From Burkholderia sp. L27(2015) (GTDB taxonomy: Bacteria > Pseudomonadota > Gammaproteobacteria > Burkholderiales > Burkholderiaceae), in NCBI RefSeq assembly GCF_009765705.1, contig NZ_LMUX01000016.1, positions 742,837 to 806,836 on the forward strand: DNA of 64,000 nt, read 5' to 3'. The translations under genes and the position numbers were made by a program. A model generated the notes under the pieces. That model was not told the DNA's origin. It saw nothing but the letters and a program-made list of their open reading frames with translations, and made no database searches. Of the stretch, positions 8,490-17,660 are shown piece by piece (positions within the stretch are counted from its first letter, which is position 1; each line of letters begins with the position of its first letter).

Positions 8490-10391
8490 GCTCGCCAGTG
8501 CCCCACGAATTTGCTCTAGTGCGAGCGGGTCCTCAATCGTGGTCAAGTCACCGGGATCGCGACCTTCCGCCAACGCTTGCAGCGCTCGACGCAGTAATTT
8601 GCCTGAGCGCGTTTTGGGCAATAACGTGACGAAGTAGACCCTGGCAGGGCGCCCGATTGCGCCGAGCGTCACGTCAACGGTTTTCATCAGATCGGCTTCG
8701 AGCGTTAGACGGTCTTCGGCGCGCTCGACTTGCCGCGGGTCGCGCGCCACCACAAACGCGATGGCGACTTGACCTTTCAACGCGTCCTGGATGCCCACGA
8801 CGGCCACTTCGGCAACCGCCCGATGGCTAGACAGGCTTTCCTCGATCTCACGCGTGCCCAAGCGGTGGCCTGCCACATTGATGACGTCGTCGGTACGGCC
8901 CAGTATCGTCACATAACCGTCCTCGTCCTGAACCCCCCAGTCGAAGCTCGAATACAACTGCTTGCCGGCAAACCCGGACCAGTACGTGCTGATAAAACGC
9001 GCATCATCCTGCCAAATCGTCTGCATGGCACCGGGCGGCAACGGCGCGCCAAGCACGATCACGCCTTTCTCGCCCGGAGCACACGGCTCGCCAGTGGCTT
9101 CATTCAAAATGCCGAGCTTGAATCCGTAGACCGGCACGCCGGGTGAGCCAAGTTTTTGCGGTAACGCTTCAACGTTGCTCTGGATGGCCAGCATGGGCCA
9201 ACCCGTTTCGGTCTGCCAGTAGTTGTCGACGACCGGTTTTTGCAGGGCGTCCTGTATCCAGCTGGCAGTAGGTTCGTCCAGCGGTTCGCCGGCAAGAAAC
9301 AGGCACCGCAAACTCGACAGATCGTACTGACGCAGCAGTGCGGGATCCTGCTTTTTCAGCACGCGGATCGCGGTGGGCGCGGTGAACATTAAATTGACAC
9401 GATATTTTTCGACCAGACGCCACCAGATGCCGCCATCGGGGCGTACCGGCGTGCCCTCATACATGACGGTGGTGAGCCCGGCCAGCAGCGGGGCGTAGAC
9501 GATGTAACTATGACCCACCACCCACCCGACGTCCGATGCGGTGAAGAGCGTGTCGCCCGGTCGGCCGTCGAAGATGTATTCCATCGACGCGGCCAACGCG
9601 ACCGCATAGCCGCCGACATCGCGCTGCACGCCTTTGGGCTTGCCGGTGGTGCCCGACGTATAAAGCACGTAGGACACCTCGTTGGATTCGAGCCAGACAC
9701 ACGGCACCTGTGCGTCTTTATGCTGTTCGCGCAATGTGTCGTAGCGCGCGATCCGGCTTGCCAGTTCGGGGCCCAGTTGCAATGCCGGTGTCAATTGGCG
9801 TTCCACCAGCAGCACATGATCGGGACTGTGCTTGGCGAGCGTCAGCGCTTCCTCGATCAGCGGCAAGTATTCGATCACCTTGCCGGCTCGCGAGCCCGCG
9901 TCGGCCGCGACGATCAACACAGGCGTTGCATCGTCGATACGCGCCGCGAGGCTATTGGCCGCGAAGCCGCCGAATACCACGGAGTGGATCGCGCCGATGC
10001 GTGCGCAGGCGAGCATCGCAAACAGCGCTTGCGGCACCATCGGCATATAAATCAGCACGCGCTCGCCGCGCTTGGCGCCCAGCGCCAGCATGATGGCGGC
10101 CAGCCGGTTGATTTCGGCGTGCAGCTCGGCATACGTATACGTGTGTTCGATGCCGGTTTCGGTCGATACATAAACCAGTGCGGCCTGGTCTGCCCGCTCG
10201 GCCAGATGCCGATCGAGCGCGTTGTAGCAAAGATTGGTGCGCCCACCCACGAACCATTTTGCGAACGGCAGCTTGGAATCGTCCAGCACGCGTTCGAACG
10301 GTGTTTCCCAATGGATGCGTCCAGCCTGTTCGCGCCAGAAATTTTCCGGGTCTTCTACCGAACGGCGATGAAACTCTTGATAACGCGTCAT
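8487..10391 (-). CDS. prpE: Propionate-CoA ligase
   Basis: 634 residues from ATG at 10391, preceded by a strong AGGAGA site; codons further upstream lack homology. It is an ANL-superfamily acyl-CoA synthetase that activates propionate (or acetate) to the CoA ester through an acyl-adenylate. Motifs: [15 protein letters not shown] (P-loop-like), DVGWVVGHSYIVY, NYWQTETGWP, and the C-terminal acylation-sensitive Lys598 in KTRSGKLLRR. It differs from the acsA at 34795 in length and in the NYWQTETGWP region, which is of PrpE type. It is probably monocistronic here, away from a prpBCD cluster. Confidence 0.9.
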   Translation of the reverse strand: MTRYQEFHRRSVEDPENFWREQAGRIHWETPFERVLDDSKLPFAKWFVGGRTNLCYNALDRHLAERADQAALVYVSTETGIEHTYTYAELHAEINRLAAIMLALGAKRGERVLIYMPMVPQALFAMLACARIGAIHSVVFGGFAANSLAARIDDATPVLIVAADAGSRAGKVIEYLPLIEEALTLAKHSPDHVLLVERQLTPALQLGPELASRIARYDTLREQHKDAQVPCVWLESNEVSYVLYTSGTTGKPKGVQRDVGGYAVALAASMEYIFDGRPGDTLFTASDVGWVVGHSYIVYAPLLAGLTTVMYEGTPVRPDGGIWWRLVEKYRVNLMFTAPTAIRVLKKQDPALLRQYDLSSLRCLFLAGEPLDEPTASWIQDALQKPVVDNYWQTETGWPMLAIQSNVEALPQKLGSPGVPVYGFKLGILNEATGEPCAPGEKGVIVLGAPLPPGAMQTIWQDDARFISTYWSGFAGKQLYSSFDWGVQDEDGYVTILGRTDDVINVAGHRLGTREIEESLSSHRAVAEVAVVGIQDALKGQVAIAFVVARDPRQVERAEDRLTLEADLMKTVDVTLGAIGRPARVYFVTLLPKTRSGKLLRRALQALAEGRDPGDLTTIEDPLALEQIRGALAS

Positions 10392-10784
10392 CTGCTGGGT
10401 CTCCTGAGTTTTTTTATTGTCATCGCGTGCGGCGTGCGTATGACATCGCCGCACAATCGCATGCAACTGTTTGCTCAAGTATAGCTGGGCCGCGTTCACT
10501 CAAACGGCCGCGAGCGCGATGAAACGCGCGAGGCGCTTAAGCTGCTGGTATGCTATTGACACATGCTGACACCGTGCTGACGTTGCATCTCCGCGATTTC
10601 CCTGATATCCGTAGACGCAAACGCTGGCGACCGGCGCAGGCCTCCGGGCCTGCAAAGCGGACTTGAAGAGCGGGGCTGAGAAGTAGGGCTTCAGAAGCGG
10701 GCTTGCAAAGCGGGCTTTCTGAGCGACCTGCAGCGGCAAGCTGGAGTCTATCCCTCAAATGTTTATCGACAGTTAGCGAAGAAC
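10392..10784 (+). other. Intergenic region between prpE and the vWA gene
   Basis: No supported gene. It should hold the divergent promoters of prpE and the vWA-PP2C-kinase operon; no clear -35/-10 pair was found by eye. The second half is filled by the 13-bp repeat array at 10649-10727. Confidence 0.5.
10649..10727 (+). repeat. Six-unit degenerate 13-bp tandem repeat
   Basis: Units: CCTGCAAAGCGGA, CTTGAAGAGCGGGG, CTGAGAAGTAGGG, CTTCAGAAGCGGG, CTTGCAAAGCGGG, CTTTCTGAGCGAC. All start with C(C/T)T and most carry AAGCGG. The array lies 57 bp before the vWA start, in its probable leader. Confidence 0.65.
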
Positions 10785-11465
10785 ATGACCGATCTCACGA
10801 CTTCCTTTGCAACCCAGATTGCTTTCGGCACCGACAACTTCGCCGAAAACCCGGAGCCGCGCTGCCCTTGTGTCCTGCTGCTGGATCGCTCCGGTTCGAT
10901 GCAAGGCAGCGCTATCGACGAGCTCAATGCGGGCCTGGAATACTTTCGTGAAGAGTTGAATTCCGATTCGCTCGCGCTCAAACGCGTCGAGACCGCGATC
11001 GTGACATTCGGGCCGCCCAACATCGAAATGCCCTTCCACACGGGGCAGCATTTTGTGGCGCCGAACCTGACCGCCGAGGGCGATACGCCGCTGGGTGCTG
11101 CGATCATGATGGCGCTCGACTTGCTCGAAGCGCGCAAAGCCGAGTATCGGCAGAACGGCATTTCGTTTTACCGCCCGTGGGTATTTTTGCTGACCGACGG
11201 GGCGCCGACCGACGAGTGGCAAGCTGCGGCGGCGCGTATTCGTGAAGGTGAGGCGGGCAAGAAGTTTGCATTTTTCGCCGTCGGTATCGAGGGTGCCGAC
11301 ATGGCAACGCTCAAGCAGATCTCGGTACGCGAACCGCTGTCGTTGCAAGGACTGAAATTCCAGGAATTGTTCCAGTGGCTTTCCAGTTCGATGAAATCGG
11401 TTTCGCAGTCCACGCCGGGAACGGAGGTGCGGCTGCAAAGCCCGGCGGGTTGGGCGCAGGTTTGA
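10785..11465 (+). CDS. vWA domain protein (YegL/TerY type)
   Basis: 226 residues, first gene of a three-gene overlapping operon. A von Willebrand A domain fills the protein. The metal-ion site is complete: DRSGS (Asp34, Ser36, Ser38), a Thr in GDTPLG and the Asp of [10 protein letters not shown]. It has no signal peptide or membrane segment, so it should be cytosolic. Followed by PP2C and a kinase, it matches the E. coli yegL-yegK-yegI arrangement and, more widely, the TerY-P triad described near tellurite-resistance and stress modules. The vWA probably binds a partner in a metal-dependent way under control of the kinase/phosphatase pair; that is inference. Confidence 0.87.
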   Translation: MTDLTTSFATQIAFGTDNFAENPEPRCPCVLLLDRSGSMQGSAIDELNAGLEYFREELNSDSLALKRVETAIVTFGPPNIEMPFHTGQHFVAPNLTAEGDTPLGAAIMMALDLLEARKAEYRQNGISFYRPWVFLLTDGAPTDEWQAAAARIREGEAGKKFAFFAVGIEGADMATLKQISVREPLSLQGLKFQELFQWLSSSMKSVSQSTPGTEVRLQSPAGWAQV

Positions 11466-12250
11466 ACTGGCGCATCGTTGCGGCAACGGCCGCAGGTAGC
11501 GCGCATCAACTAAGCGGCGCACCGTGTCAGGACCATTGCTATCGCGCGACCGCCGTCGGGCGCGATGGCGCCCATTATCTGATTACCCTGGCGGCCGACG
11601 GTGCCGGCAGCGCGCTTTATAGCGAAGCCGGCTCGCGGCTCGCTTGCGAGGTTGCGGGGCAGTTTCTGCGCGAGTACTTCGAACACGCGCCTCGCAGCAC
11701 GCGCGGCGCGCTCAAAACCCGCCTGGCCACCGAGTGCCTGGCACGCGTGCGTGATGCGCTGACTCGGGCCGCCGAAGAGGCTGGCGCCACGGTTCGCGAT
11801 TTCGCCTGTACTTTGCTCGGGCTGGTGGCGGGTCCGCACCAGGCACTTGCATTCCAGATCGGCGACGGCGCCGTGATTATCCGGCAGGCCGGACAGCTTG
11901 CCCCGGTGTTCTGGCCGGACGCGGGCGAATACGCCAACATGACCTACTTCGTCACCGACGCCGACGCCGCCGAGCACCTGCATGTGGCTCAGTTCGAAAC
12001 CCCTCAGGAGGTCGCCTTGCTCACCGATGGCTTGCAGCGTCTCGCGCTGGTATTTGCCACGCGGGAAGTGCATGCCCCGTTCTTCGAGCCGATGTTTTCG
12101 GTGCTACGGGGGCGCTCGATCGGTCAATGCGAGGCCCTGGACGTGCAACTGGCCGCCTTCCTGGCGAGCCCGGCCGTCAGCGCGCGCACCGACGACGATA
12201 AGACCTTGATCCTGGCTACCCGGCTGGGTCCGGAGGCGCCTTGTCCATAG
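11462..12250 (+). CDS. PP2C-type protein phosphatase (YegK type)
   Basis: 262 residues if translation begins at TTG 11462, which overlaps the vWA stop as TTGA. The frame is open further upstream, but only inside the vWA gene. PP2C elements: GAPCQDHC near the start (metal Asp), LAADGAGSA (the DG metal site), [25 protein letters not shown] and [11 protein letters not shown]. It should dephosphorylate Ser/Thr residues set by the kinase encoded next. The rare start and 4-base overlap point to translational coupling. The E. coli counterpart YegK acts with YegI. Confidence 0.85.
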   Translation: MNWRIVAATAAGSAHQLSGAPCQDHCYRATAVGRDGAHYLITLAADGAGSALYSEAGSRLACEVAGQFLREYFEHAPRSTRGALKTRLATECLARVRDALTRAAEEAGATVRDFACTLLGLVAGPHQALAFQIGDGAVIIRQAGQLAPVFWPDAGEYANMTYFVTDADAAEHLHVAQFETPQEVALLTDGLQRLALVFATREVHAPFFEPMFSVLRGRSIGQCEALDVQLAAFLASPAVSARTDDDKTLILATRLGPEAPCP

Positions 12251-14352
12251 CGCGCCAACTGATCGACGAGTCGGGCACGACGATCGTGCTGGGCGCGCGT
12301 CTCGGTTCAGGTGGGGAGGGGAGTGTATTCGACATTCCCGACGTGGACGGCGCACTGGTTGCCAAGATTTACCATGAGGCGTTGCCGGCCCACAAGCAAG
12401 CCAAGTTGCAGGCGATGACTGCGCTGGAAGCCAGCTATCTGCACACCATCTCGGCGTGGCCCTTGCGCACTGTCAGGGAGTTGCCCTCAGGCGAGGTCGC
12501 CGGTTTCCTGATGCCCAAGATCACAGGCTGCCAACCCATCCATCATCTATATAGCCCTTCGCAGCGCAAGCAGTACTTTCCGAAAGCCGATTACGCGTTC
12601 CTGATTTCGGCGGCGCGCAATGTCGCCGCCGCGTTCGATTCGATCCATGCGCACGGGCATGTCGTTGGCGACGTGAACCAAGGCAACCTGGTGGTCCGTG
12701 CCGACAGCATGGTGCGCTTTATCGATTGCGACTCGTTTCAGATCACGGTCGGGCGCACGCGCTTTGCTTGCGAAGTCGGCGTTCAGCATTTCACGCCCCC
12801 CGAACTGCAAAGCATCAAGTCGTTCCACGCCGTCGCGCGCACGCCCAACCACGACAATTTCGGCTTGGCAGTGTTGGTGTTTCATCTGCTGTTCATGGGG
12901 CGTCACCCGTATGCGGGGATTTACCTCGGCGGCAATGGTAGCCGTGACGATGATGTTGGCAACCGGAGCGGCGGCAACCTCGACAGTGAAATCGGTGTCG
13001 ATAAAAGCGGCGCCAATGAAAACGGCATCAATGAAAATGGTGAAGCCGGCGATATGCCGATCGAAAAAGCGATCGCCGAATTGCGCTTTTCCTATGGGGA
13101 GGGTCGCGCTGCGCGCGAGATGGAAACGCCGCCGAACGCTTTACCGCTATCGCTGGTTGCTCCCGAGATCGCGCAATTATTCGAACGCGCCTTTACCGAG
13201 GTGGGAACCCAGACCGGACGTCCGAGCGCCGCGCAATGGGTGGCGGCACTCGACATTTTTCGCCGCCAGTTGCGCACTTGCGGCGTCGATCATGTGCACA
13301 AATTTCCGGCGCACCTGAGCTCTTGCCCATGGTGTGAAATCGAAGGCCGCTCCGGGATGCAGTTCTTCTTGCCGATGCTGTCGCCCGGCGTGTTGCCGGC
13401 CGATGCTAGCGCCACGACTGAGCAGATCTGGCAACGCATCTGTCAGATCACGCCACCACCGCGCTTGCCCGACTATGACGCTGCATCCAAATTCGATGCG
13501 ACGGCTGTAGCGGTGCCGCGTGAACTCAGGCTCAAAGCATGGATGTATCGCGGCGGCTTGCTGGCTGGCTTGCTCGGTCTTGGAGCGGCGCTGGCCTTGT
13601 GGCCGGACTTGGCGCCGCTCTGGCTACTGACGGCCGTGGCGTTGGTCGGCTTCGCGTTGCCGCACGACCCCTACACGGAAATCCGCGCGCTGCGTGCGCA
13701 AGCGCTACGTGCGGCGCAGAAGAATTTTTCGATGGTGTCGACACGTTATCGTGAACTTGCCGCAGTCCATGCATTCGCCGATAAAGTGCAGCAGCTCAAT
13801 CGGGCCAAAACGGCTTACGATCGTTTGCCCCGTCTCGAACACCTTGAACGCATGAAGTTGCGTGGCTCGGTGCGAGATACACAGCTTGCGAAATATTTGG
13901 GCGGCTTTCTTGTCGCGGATGCCAAGATCGGTCTACTCGGACCTGGACGCAAGGCCACGCTGGCTTCATTTGGGATCGAAACGGCGGCTGAGGTGAACGC
14001 ATCGGCGCTTGCCCGAATACGCGGTTTCGGTGAAACGCACAAGGCCGATTTGCTGAGCTGGCGCCGCGAACTGGAAAGCAAGTTCCTGTTTAATGCGGCG
14101 CGGGGTGTCGATCCCCAGGACGAGGCGGCACTTGTCGCCCGATTCGTCGCGCAAAAAAGCCGCCTGGATACAACCGTGCGCGAAGGTCTGAGTGAATTGC
14201 AGAAACTGCGCGCTGACCTGCTGCGCATGCGGCACGCCACGCGTGCGTTACTCGATAGCGCCGCACGCGATCTATCACAGGCGCAAGCCGACTATGCCGG
14301 TATCGCCGGACGCTGGGCTTTGCGTCGTTTTATGCGGCGCGTCGAACGCTGA
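12241..14352 (+). CDS. Ser/Thr protein kinase with membrane and HhH regions (YegI type)
   Basis: 703 residues from TTG 12241, overlapping the phosphatase gene by 10 bp. The kinase domain (1-330) has a glycine loop GSGGEGSV, Lys42 in AKIY, catalytic GDVNQGN (Asp144, Asn149) and DCDS (162-165) in place of DFG, the divergent form seen in YegI. A hydrophilic Gly/Asn/Asp-rich insert (about 231-271) interrupts the C-lobe. Two hydrophobic segments follow (about 437-477), then a coiled-coil/HhH region (IRGFGETHKADLLSW). A CPWCEIEG stretch before the membrane part may bind zinc. Likely an inner-membrane kinase that opposes the PP2C; target unknown. Confidence 0.82.
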   Translation: MSIARQLIDESGTTIVLGARLGSGGEGSVFDIPDVDGALVAKIYHEALPAHKQAKLQAMTALEASYLHTISAWPLRTVRELPSGEVAGFLMPKITGCQPIHHLYSPSQRKQYFPKADYAFLISAARNVAAAFDSIHAHGHVVGDVNQGNLVVRADSMVRFIDCDSFQITVGRTRFACEVGVQHFTPPELQSIKSFHAVARTPNHDNFGLAVLVFHLLFMGRHPYAGIYLGGNGSRDDDVGNRSGGNLDSEIGVDKSGANENGINENGEAGDMPIEKAIAELRFSYGEGRAAREMETPPNALPLSLVAPEIAQLFERAFTEVGTQTGRPSAAQWVAALDIFRRQLRTCGVDHVHKFPAHLSSCPWCEIEGRSGMQFFLPMLSPGVLPADASATTEQIWQRICQITPPPRLPDYDAASKFDATAVAVPRELRLKAWMYRGGLLAGLLGLGAALALWPDLAPLWLLTAVALVGFALPHDPYTEIRALRAQALRAAQKNFSMVSTRYRELAAVHAFADKVQQLNRAKTAYDRLPRLEHLERMKLRGSVRDTQLAKYLGGFLVADAKIGLLGPGRKATLASFGIETAAEVNASALARIRGFGETHKADLLSWRRELESKFLFNAARGVDPQDEAALVARFVAQKSRLDTTVREGLSELQKLRADLLRMRHATRALLDSAARDLSQAQADYAGIAGRWALRRFMRRVER

Positions 14353-14412
14353 AACCGTTATCAAAAGTTGCGACTGTGTTGATCGGCAACTGCGCACTGC
14401 CGCATGTGGCGC

Positions 14413-14721
14413 TCACGCCGAGGGTGTGCTCGCTTGCGCCGGCACGACCATCAACTTGACGCCCAGGGTATCGAGCAGTTTGCGTATGGTTTCATAGCGC
14501 GGCTTGGAACCGGGCGCGAGCGTCTTATAAAGACTTTCGCGGCCTACGCCTGCGGTTCTGGCCATTTGGGTGATGCCGCGTGCACGTGCCACGTCGCTAA
14601 GCGCGGCGATAAAAACATTGCTGTCGGCATCGTCGAGCGCGGCCGACAGGTAATGCGCAATGGTGGCTTGGTCGGTTAAAAACTCGGTTGCATCGAAGTG
14701 GGAAGATTGTTCTTTCATCAT
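14413..14721 (-). CDS. Addiction-module antidote-type HTH protein (orphan)
   Basis: 102 residues from ATG at 14721 (a second ATG follows directly; GGTGAG lies upstream). The C-terminal half has an HTH: GITQMARTAGVGRESLYKTL, then KPRYETIRKLLDTLGVKL, typical of the HI1420-like antidote partner of HigB/Gp49-type toxins. In that arrangement the toxin gene normally lies directly upstream; here only 200 bp of non-coding sequence and a DUF3563 gene lie there, so this copy is an orphan. It probably binds DNA and represses its own promoter, which has a palindrome over the -10 (14769-14784). Confidence 0.8.
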   Translation of the reverse strand: MMKEQSSHFDATEFLTDQATIAHYLSAALDDADSNVFIAALSDVARARGITQMARTAGVGRESLYKTLAPGSKPRYETIRKLLDTLGVKLMVVPAQASTPSA

Positions 14722-14768
14722 GTGCTCACCGTAATTTCGATCGATTTTGTCTTACTTGCATCCTTAAT

Positions 14769-14799
14769 GTATCCTATAAGATACGAAAATTGAAGTCAA
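14769..14799 (-). promoter_or_regulatory. Promoter and operator of the orphan antidote gene
   Basis: On the minus strand TTGACT (14794-14799) and TAGGAT (14771-14776) are 17 bp apart. GTATC-CTATAA-GATAC (14769-14784) is an inverted repeat lying over the -10, well placed for autorepression. Confidence 0.55.
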
Positions 14800-14843
14800 G
14801 CGGACAACGTTGGCAAACCCCAGCACAAACAAAAAAAAGAGTC

Positions 14844-14879
14844 TATAATCCGGGTTAACCTGATTAGGGTTATCCCTAG
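14844..14879 (+). promoter_or_regulatory. Promoter element upstream of the second DUF3563 gene
   Basis: A perfect -10 TATAAT (14844-14849) is followed by GGTTAACC (14853-14860) and AGGGTTATCCCTAG (14866-14879). The GTTAACC and AGGGTWWTCCCTAG elements match those before the first DUF3563 gene. No good -35 is seen. Confidence 0.55.
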
Positions 14880-14924
14880 TACGCCTTGTACCCGGGATGT
14901 CAAGACCAAGTTTTGGAGAAGAAC

Positions 14925-15074
14925 ATGTTTGCAGCTCTTATGATGGGCTTGAACAACTGGCTCGAACGTTTGGAACGTCAACGCCGCGATGCCTATCTGT
15001 CGGAATCGAGCGATATCGTCGAACTCGAACACCGTATTCGCACGCTCGAAACGCGCAGCTTCAACGCACTGTAA
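14925..15074 (+). CDS. DUF3563 family mini-protein (second copy)
   Basis: 49 residues from ATG at 14925, 5-6 bases after a GGAGAA site. The core DAYLSESSDIVELEHRIRTLE matches the first copy (AAYLSEATDLYELETRMRKLE). The start MFAALMMGLNNWLERLERQ looks amphipathic rather than a signal peptide. Same family and same unknown role as the gene at 7458; the ends of the two proteins differ fully, so they are old paralogues and not a recent copy. Confidence 0.82.
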   Translation: MFAALMMGLNNWLERLERQRRDAYLSESSDIVELEHRIRTLETRSFNAL

Positions 15075-15217
15075 AACCGCGTTGTATGACCGCGACTGGC
15101 CGCAAGGCTGGGTTGCATCAGGTAGCAGCAGGACCTATCGTCAGGTTCGAAGCGTGCGTGTAGCCGTTCGATGGGGCTATGGTGCCCGTTGATCGAAGTG
15201 CGGCCAGTTGAGACGTG

Positions 15218-15589
15218 ATGATGAAAACAACGCGATGCGTGATGCTTGCCTGTGCGCTTTTCGGCGCCGTGCGGGTATTGCCTGCTTGGGCGTATCAGGA
15301 TGATGCAGTCGTGATCGACAGCCAGCGCGGGGCCATCGGTGGCCCGAGCGCGACCATCTATCAAACGCCGCCTCGCCAAGCGCTACGGGCACCCGCGGCG
15401 CCGGGTCAGTCCGCCCAGCCGGGCGCACCGGCCACGTTTCCCAATAGCCAAACCACAGGGTTTTCGCCTGTAATTGTGATACAGCCTTCGCTGCAGACTC
15501 GCGGTGCTAGTCGCTCGACCTCACAACCCCCCACGCAACTTCTTACACGATCGCCGCAAAACACCACTTCGCGCTCGTCAGGCTATTAA
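15218..15589 (+). CDS. Small secreted protein of unknown function
   Basis: 123 residues from ATG at 15218 (GTG 15215 and ATG 15221 are alternatives). A signal peptide is clear: MMKTTRCVMLACALFGAVR then an AWA cleavage site near residue 25. The mature part is rich in Pro, Gln, Ser and Thr with no Cys, likely unfolded, and I recognise no family. The stop overlaps the rlmJ stop on the other strand by 4 bases. Expected in the periplasm or outside. Confidence 0.6.
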   Translation: MMKTTRCVMLACALFGAVRVLPAWAYQDDAVVIDSQRGAIGGPSATIYQTPPRQALRAPAAPGQSAQPGAPATFPNSQTTGFSPVIVIQPSLQTRGASRSTSQPPTQLLTRSPQNTTSRSSGY

Positions 15590-16431
15590 GCCGGGCGATA
15601 GTCGACGGTGTATTTGGCGGTGCTGTCCTGGCCTAGTTTCTGGACCAGGTAAGGCATCGCGTCGTTCATCGCTTTGGACAGCGTATAGGGCGGGTTAAGC
15701 ACAAACATGCCGCTGCCGAACAGACCGAACCCCCCCATGGGCGGCGCGGAGACGGTCAATGACACATGCAGCCAGCCTTTGGGCTGTAGCCGCTTCAACT
15801 GGTCTGCAAAGCGTTGCGATTCGAGCCGCTGGACTTGGGGATACCAAACCGCGTAGGTACCGGTCGCAAATCGCTTGAGGGCGTCCTCGAGGGTCGCGAG
15901 CGTGTGATGGTAATCGCGCTTGTCTTCATAAGACGGGTCGATCAACGTCAACGCGCGTCGAGGCGGCGGCGGCAACAGCGCCTTCAAACCGTCGAAGCCA
16001 TCGCCATCGTACAGAATCGCGCGACGGCCCAGGTCGCGAAAATTATTGCGCAGTACTTCAATTTCGGTGCTGTGCATCTCGAACAAACGCAGCCGGTCGG
16101 TTTCGCGCGAAAGCTGCGAGGCCAGATACGGCGAGCCCGGGTAGTAGCGCAGAACCCCGTCGGGATTCAACAGGCGCACCGTTTCCACGTAGTCCTTGAG
16201 TACCGGCGGCAGGTCGGTACGGCCCCAGAGCCGGGAGATGCCGCTCTCGTACTCGGCATTTTTCGCGGCAAAACCTTCGTTGAGCGCGTAAGCGCCCGCG
16301 CCCGCTTGCGTGTCGATATACCAGAACGGTTTGTCTTTCTGGGTCAGGTAGCGCAGCAACTGGACGAGCACGCAGTGCTTGAGTACGTCGGCGTGATTGC
16401 CGGCATGAAAGCCGTGGCGATAACTGAGCAT
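15586..16431 (-). CDS. rlmJ: 23S rRNA (adenine2030-N6)-methyltransferase
   Basis: 281 residues from ATG at 16431. It methylates A2030 of 23S rRNA using S-adenosylmethionine. The N-terminus MLSYRHGFHAGNHADVLKH is diagnostic of RlmJ; the SAM region follows (IDTQAGAGAYAL), and the catalytic motif is DPSY (in LIDPSYEDKRDYH), a DPPY variant. The end NPPYTLS is also typical. Length matches E. coli RlmJ. It stands alone, convergent with the secreted-protein gene. Confidence 0.93.
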   Translation of the reverse strand: MLSYRHGFHAGNHADVLKHCVLVQLLRYLTQKDKPFWYIDTQAGAGAYALNEGFAAKNAEYESGISRLWGRTDLPPVLKDYVETVRLLNPDGVLRYYPGSPYLASQLSRETDRLRLFEMHSTEIEVLRNNFRDLGRRAILYDGDGFDGLKALLPPPPRRALTLIDPSYEDKRDYHHTLATLEDALKRFATGTYAVWYPQVQRLESQRFADQLKRLQPKGWLHVSLTVSAPPMGGFGLFGSGMFVLNPPYTLSKAMNDAMPYLVQKLGQDSTAKYTVDYRPA

Positions 16432-16739
16432 GGGCGGGGCCGGAGATCGAGACTGGGGAGGGCGCTATTGTATCGGAAGCCTGTACGCGCGATATCGCCT
16501 ATTTTGACCGCAACGCGATCGGAGCGCAGCGTCGCGGCGATTTAAAAGTGCCGACGGATCGATTTTAGGGATACGCACCAAAAACGGTTAGGGTTATTCT
16601 GTACGCTGCGCTCTTTTTACAAAGTCACCCGCTAAAGCCACCCGCCAAAGTCTCCCCGGCTGGCGGGCCGGCCGCAATACCTCTGCCACATTCAAGGCGC
16701 ACGCTGCAAGTAGTCCCGTCAACCTGCAAAGGAAAGAAA
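16432..16739 (+). other. Intergenic region between rlmJ and adc, with repeats
   Basis: No gene seen. It carries TTAGGGTTATTCTGTAC (16588-16604), a partial match to the DUF3563 upstream element, and three 13-bp units: AAAGTCACCCGCT, AAAGCCACCCGCC, AAAGTCTCCCCGG (16621-16659). AAAGGAAAG just before 16740 is the adc ribosome-binding site. Confidence 0.5.
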
Positions 16740-17480
16740 ATGGATATCGACTCCGTAAGGTCCAAAGCATTTGCCATGCCGCTGACTAGCCCCGCGTTTC
16801 CGATGGGCCCTTATCGTTTCGTCGGCCGCGAATTCATGATCATTACCTATCGCACCGATCCGGACTTGCTGCGCGCGGTGGTGCCCGAGCCGCTCGAAGT
16901 GGGCGAGCCGCTGGTGCATTACGAATTTATCCGGATGCGCGATTCGACCGGGTTCGGCGATTACACCGAAAGCGGTCAAGTGATACCGGTTTCCTACAAA
17001 GGGCAGGCCGGGAGCTATACGCTGGCGATGTACCTCGACGACCATCCGCCCATCGCCGGTGGGCGCGAACTCTGGGGCTTTCCAAAAAAACTCGCGCACC
17101 CGACGCTCGATGTCCATACGGACACGCTGATCGGCACGCTCGATTACGGTCCTGTGCGCATCGCCACCGGAACCATGGGCTACAAGCATCGCGATCTCGA
17201 TCACGCGACCCAGCTCAAGCGCCTGCAGGCGCCGAATTTCCTGCTCAAGATCATCCCGCACGTCGATGGCACCGCACGAGTTTGCGAACTGGTGCGCTAC
17301 TACCTCGAAGATATCGAGTTGGCCGGCGCCTGGACCGGCCCCGCGGCATTGGAGCTCGCACCGCACGCACTGGCACCGGTCGCCGATTTGCCGGTGCTGG
17401 AAATTGTCGAGGCGCGCCACTTGGTCGCCGACCTGACCTTAGGGCTAGGCGAAGTGGTATTCGATTATCTTGCAAAGTAA
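16740..17480 (+). CDS. adc: Acetoacetate decarboxylase
   Basis: 246 residues, the usual length. It turns acetoacetate into acetone and CO2 through a Schiff base. The catalytic stretch [12 protein letters not shown] carries Lys116 and Lys117, matching the Lys115/Lys116 pair of the clostridial enzyme. Other family marks: [16 protein letters not shown] and [11 protein letters not shown]. It is 180 bp upstream of bdhA on the same strand, followed by a patatin-like hydrolase, so the three probably act on acetoacetate, 3-hydroxybutyrate and perhaps PHB. Confidence 0.93.
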   Translation: MDIDSVRSKAFAMPLTSPAFPMGPYRFVGREFMIITYRTDPDLLRAVVPEPLEVGEPLVHYEFIRMRDSTGFGDYTESGQVIPVSYKGQAGSYTLAMYLDDHPPIAGGRELWGFPKKLAHPTLDVHTDTLIGTLDYGPVRIATGTMGYKHRDLDHATQLKRLQAPNFLLKIIPHVDGTARVCELVRYYLEDIELAGAWTGPAALELAPHALAPVADLPVLEIVEARHLVADLTLGLGEVVFDYLAK

Positions 17481-17660
17481 CGAGCGCTTTGCGCGCCGGT
17501 TGAGTGGCAAATGAGCGACCGGCGCCGCACCCGCTCGTGCGCTCAAGCTTTGTGCGACGCCTCGCGCAATCCGCAATAGAATAAGCGGCACACGTTTTGT
17601 ATCACCCCGCAGCGGTGCTGTCTTGCTGAATCATTCTTGTTTTTCTCTGGAGATCCTGCC

